Source of the DNA: Acidobacteriota bacterium
GTDB lineage: Bacteria > Acidobacteriota > Terriglobia > Terriglobales > Acidobacteriaceae
DNA length: 14,309 bases
Reading direction: 5' to 3'
Assembly: GCA_021778315.1 (NCBI GenBank)
Contig: JAJYCQ010000042.1
Coordinates: 1 to 14,309, forward strand
Below the pieces are notes generated by a model. The model was given only the letters and a program-made list of their open reading frames with translations. It ran no database searches and was not told where the DNA came from. This document shows, one piece after another, positions 12,771-14,309 of the stretch (the first letter of the stretch is position 1; the number at the start of each line of letters is the position of its first letter). The translations under genes and the position numbers were made by a program.

Positions 12771-12824
12771 CTTTGCAGTTGCAGTTGCAGTTGCAGTTGC
12801 CTTTGCCTTTGCAGTTGCAGTTGT
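12771..12824 (+). repeat. NNTTGC hexamer array A
   Basis: Nine 6-base units: CTTTGC, four AGTTGC, two CTTTGC, AGTTGC and AGTTGT. It lies outside any gene. Confidence 0.85.
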
Positions 12825-12843
12825 CGGCACCCAGCAAAAAATC

Positions 12844-12912
12844 TCGTCATCCTAGAGCGAAGCGAAGGACCACTGTATTGGCCTTTGCTGTTGCCCTTGC
12901 CTTTGCCTTTCC
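12844..12912 (+). repeat. Composite repeat module B
   Basis: TCGTCATCCTAGAGCG, AAGCGAAGGACCA and CTGTATT (12873-12879) are followed by hexamers CTTTGC, TGTTGC, CCTTGC, CTTTGC and CTTTCC (12883-12912). It has the same layout as module A, without the long stem. Confidence 0.65.
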
Positions 12913-12914
12913 TT

Positions 12915-12941
12915 CTGTCATTCCCGAAGGGAATCTGCTTC
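12915..12941 (+). repeat. TCATTCCC palindromic repeat
   Basis: TCATTCCCGAAGGGAATCTG: ATTCCC (12920-12925) pairs with GGGAAT (12929-12934). It follows directly after module B and starts with the TCAT seen in modules A and B. Confidence 0.5.
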
Positions 12942-12973
12942 TCGCCTTTCCCGTTACTCGTTCCCCCCACCCC

Positions 12974-13012
12974 AAAAACAAAACGGCCCCGGAGGGCATC
13001 CTCCAGGGCCGT
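12974..13012 (-). terminator. Rho-independent terminator of the secreted protein gene
   Basis: On the minus strand ACGGCCC-T-GGAGG pairs with CCTCC-G-GGGCCGT (one mismatch, four-base loop), followed by TTTGTTTTT. It sits 15 bases past the stop codon at 13027. Confidence 0.9.
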
Positions 13013-13026
13013 CAACCATCCCGCGT

Positions 13027-13905
13027 CTACTTCGCCGTTGCCGCCTTCTTCGCCGGAGCAGCCACCACCGCCTTCGGCTTCCAGAACGACAGGTCATCCT
13101 TCGTCCAGCTCTCCGGCATCCGGCTCATCGCCGGCGTAAACACAAACAAATTCGACACCGTGCTGTCATAGTCCGCGCTCTCGAACTCCTGCATCTGCTT
13201 GTGCGCCGCTGCTCCCACGCTCTTCTGATACGCCCCTACCTTCGCATGGTGCTTATCAAAATCTCCCAGCGACTTCGTCGCAATCAACACCAGGTACGAA
13301 TCATCCGTTGCATCCCCATACGCCTGCTGATACACCACGTAGTGAAAATCCGGATCCACCTTCATCCATCCCTGCTCGACCTGCTTCATCACGTCCGTAA
13401 ACTCGGCGCTATGGCCCAGCTTCACATGAATCTGCGTCAACTCCATATACCGCATCTTGCCCAGGCTCAACGCATCCGGATTGCTCAACCCAGGCCGCAG
13501 CTTCCACACCGTCGTCTCCATCCCCGCCAGCGTCGCGTTGTGCTCCTGCTCCAGGCCATCCAGCTTCGCTCCCATCATCGTCTCGTCGTAATCATGCACA
13601 TCCGACATCTCCTCCAGCGACGAGTACCCCGACACAAACACCACCTCCTGCTTGCCCGTAATCGCTCCCATCCCCAGGTAGTATTCGCTGCCCTTGCCCG
13701 CATCCAGCACCGCTCCATACTCGGCCTCCAGCTTCGCGTGCGCAGCCTCCTCGCCCGGCTTCACAATCTCCCGCACCGTCACCAGCACCGGAGCAGGTCC
13801 GTGCGGTGCCGCTGCATGCTCCTGCGAGCTCGCAGCCACGGCCGTTGCCCCAACCACCACCATCGCCATCCAGGTAACCCACGTCTTAAGCCGGAACTGA
13901 ACCAT
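13027..13905 (-). CDS. Secreted protein of unknown function with two similar halves
   Basis: The 292-residue precursor starts at ATG 13905, 11 bases after GAGGAG (13917-13922). The frame is open upstream to 14004, but the short form begins with a good signal peptide (MVQFRLKTWVTWMAMVVVGATAVAASSQ, cleavage near residue 25). Two halves (about 40-135 and 152-250) each start with a beta-like stretch (VLVTVREIVKPGEE; YMELTQIHVKLGHS), then a helix, then further strands (VVFVSGYSSLEEM; YLVLIATKSLGDF). This layout suggests a tandem ferredoxin-like / dimeric alpha-beta barrel fold (NIPSNAP- or ABM-like). I see no cysteine and no clear catalytic motif. The tail is Ala/Lys-rich. It has its own terminator and is probably monocistronic. 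Function unknown. Confidence 0.85.
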   Translation of the reverse strand: MVQFRLKTWVTWMAMVVVGATAVAASSQEHAAAPHGPAPVLVTVREIVKPGEEAAHAKLEAEYGAVLDAGKGSEYYLGMGAITGKQEVVFVSGYSSLEEMSDVHDYDETMMGAKLDGLEQEHNATLAGMETTVWKLRPGLSNPDALSLGKMRYMELTQIHVKLGHSAEFTDVMKQVEQGWMKVDPDFHYVVYQQAYGDATDDSYLVLIATKSLGDFDKHHAKVGAYQKSVGAAAHKQMQEFESADYDSTVSNLFVFTPAMSRMPESWTKDDLSFWKPKAVVAAPAKKAATAK

Positions 13906-14045
13906 AGTCCTCACATCTCCTCTTCGAGCAAACAAACATCCTCGCATTCTAAATGGAACCCCCACCCGGAAGCTAAATCCCCAGCCGCACACCACCCACC
14001 TCAAGCCCCAAACCCGCGCACCTCGCTGCCACGCCCAACCTCCGA

Positions 14046-14093
14046 CCTCTCACCCGAAGCCACGCAGCTTCATGCGCAGCGCAGCGGAGAGAC
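14046..14093 (+). repeat. CTCTC...GGAGAGACC dispersed repeat
   Basis: CCTCTC (14046-14051), ACCCGAAGCCACGCAGC, GCGCAGCGCAGC and GGAGAGAC. It has the same ends and the GCGCAGC/GGAGAGACC core seen at 411-452, and runs straight into the hexamer array. Confidence 0.6.
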
Positions 14094-14187
14094 CCCTGCC
14101 CTTGCCCTTGCCCTTGCCCTTGCCCTTGCACTTGCACTTGCCTTTAGCCTTTAGCCTTTAGCCTTTAGCTAGCAGCTAGCAGCTAGC
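14094..14187 (+). repeat. Hexamer-to-heptamer array
   Basis: CCCTGC, five CCTTGC and two ACTTGC hexamers (14094-14141) are followed by four CTTTAGC heptamers (14142-14169) and two and a half TAGCAGC heptamers (14170-14187). The period changes from 6 to 7 within one array. Confidence 0.85.
14182..14187 (+). repeat. GCTAGC target site, predicted IS481 duplication
   Basis: GCTAGC directly abuts the predicted IS end. IS481 is known to insert at NCTAGN with a 6-base duplication. The matching right-hand copy would lie outside the window. Confidence 0.55.
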
Positions 14188-14260
14188 TGTGAAGTTTCAA
14201 TAGGTTGTTGTCCATCGGCGCAAGAACTGGGAAGCTGGGTTTGCGAAGACACAGCGGAAC

Positions 14261-14265
14261 AGGAG
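14261..14265 (+). promoter_or_regulatory. Shine-Dalgarno site of the transposase gene
   Basis: AGGAG lies 5 bases before the ATG at 14271 and supports that start. Confidence 0.6.
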
Positions 14266-14270
14266 AGCCG

Positions 14271-14309
14271 ATGGACTATCACAAGCATGCCCGACTGACG
14301 GTGTACAGT
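14271..14309 (+). CDS. IS481-family transposase, first 13 codons
   Basis: A DDE-type transposase that would move the insertion sequence by cutting and joining DNA at its inverted repeats. Only MDYHKHARLTVYS is visible. The xxxHKHARLT start is characteristic of IS481-family transposases (Bordetella IS481 begins MNTHKHARLT), which continue into a helix-turn-helix and an rve integrase core. The upstream AGGAG and the IS-end sequence at 14188 agree with this. Whether the gene is intact cannot be judged here. Confidence 0.85.
   Translation, partial: MDYHKHARLTVYS

Larger units (their letters stand above)
12614..13026. other. 413-base gap filled with terminators and dispersed repeats
   Basis: No gene was found. 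From left to right it holds the terminator of the Gly/His-rich gene, a hairpin repeat plus hexamer array, a second shorter copy of the same module, a small TCATTCCC/GGGAATCT palindrome repeat, and the terminator of the minus-strand gene at 13027. The two genes converge here. Confidence 0.7.
13906..14187. other. Gap upstream of the secreted protein gene, ending in repeats
   Basis: It holds the leader and presumably the promoter of the minus-strand gene at 13905, where I could not pick convincing -35/-10 boxes. A hairpin-type repeat and a long hexamer/heptamer array follow, up to the IS481 end at 14188. No gene was found. Confidence 0.6.
14188..14309 (+). mobile_element. IS481-family insertion sequence, left end (truncated by window)
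   Basis: TGTGAAGTTTCAATAGG begins at 14188. It closely resembles, from memory, the terminal inverted repeat of Bordetella IS481 (TGTGAAGATTCAATAGG). About 80 bases later the transposase gene starts. Right end, inverted repeat and length cannot be seen. Confidence 0.85.

Noticed and set aside
12335..12912. CRISPR array suggested by regular repeats
   Set aside because: The units are 21-base coding repeats and 6-base hexamers without spacers, and no cas gene is nearby.

Overview
The window looks like chromosome from a GC-rich acidobacterium of the Acidobacteriaceae (Granulicella / Edaphobacter / Terriglobus type). This is inferred, not proven. It rests on the proteins (a short secreted PPVCxYGYY / GPWY-type glycine-rich protein, a TTG/GTG-tolerant coding style) and on abundant short dispersed repeats and pyrimidine hexamer/heptamer tracts that I associate with that family.

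Layout. Bases 1-1407 (+) hold the 3' end of a large multi-spanning membrane protein (YfhO / PTPS-related type), peppered with repeat-derived inserts. It converges with a long minus-strand run of six genes that reads from 10192 down to 1493: CPBP membrane protease, penicillin-acylase (S45) hydrolase, MOSC-domain protein, dxr, rseP and ispA. dxr and ispA are two steps of isoprenoid supply (MEP pathway entry and FPP synthesis). rseP between them is an intramembrane protease. A short divergent intergenic region (10193-10328) separates this run from plus-strand genes: a DHH phosphoesterase-like protein, a 137-residue membrane-anchored orphan, and a secreted Gly/His-rich tandem-repeat protein that ends in a clear terminator. 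A repeat-filled gap (12614-13026) follows. Then comes a minus-strand secreted protein of unknown function with its own terminator, a second repeat-filled gap, and the left end of an IS481-family insertion sequence with the first 13 codons of its transposase, cut by the window end.

How it fits together. The core genes are ordinary housekeeping or envelope functions. I found no defence system, CRISPR array, phage or biosynthetic cluster, and no tRNA or rRNA. The unusual part is the repeat ecology. A short repeat (core TCGCCGTCCGCGCAGGAC) occurs between genes and also inside at least three, probably four, different coding sequences. Every in-gene copy is in the sense orientation and the same reading phase, so it always adds the peptide SPSAQD or a close variant. 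A second family forms hairpins beginning GGGTGCCCCA. A third is a composite module: hairpin, CTGTATT, then NNTTGC hexamers or CTTTAGC/TAGCAGC heptamers. The IS481 element sits exactly after a GCTAGC hexamer produced by one of these heptamer arrays, which matches the NCTAGN target preference known for IS481.

All readings were made by eye. Family names come from recognised motifs, not database searches.
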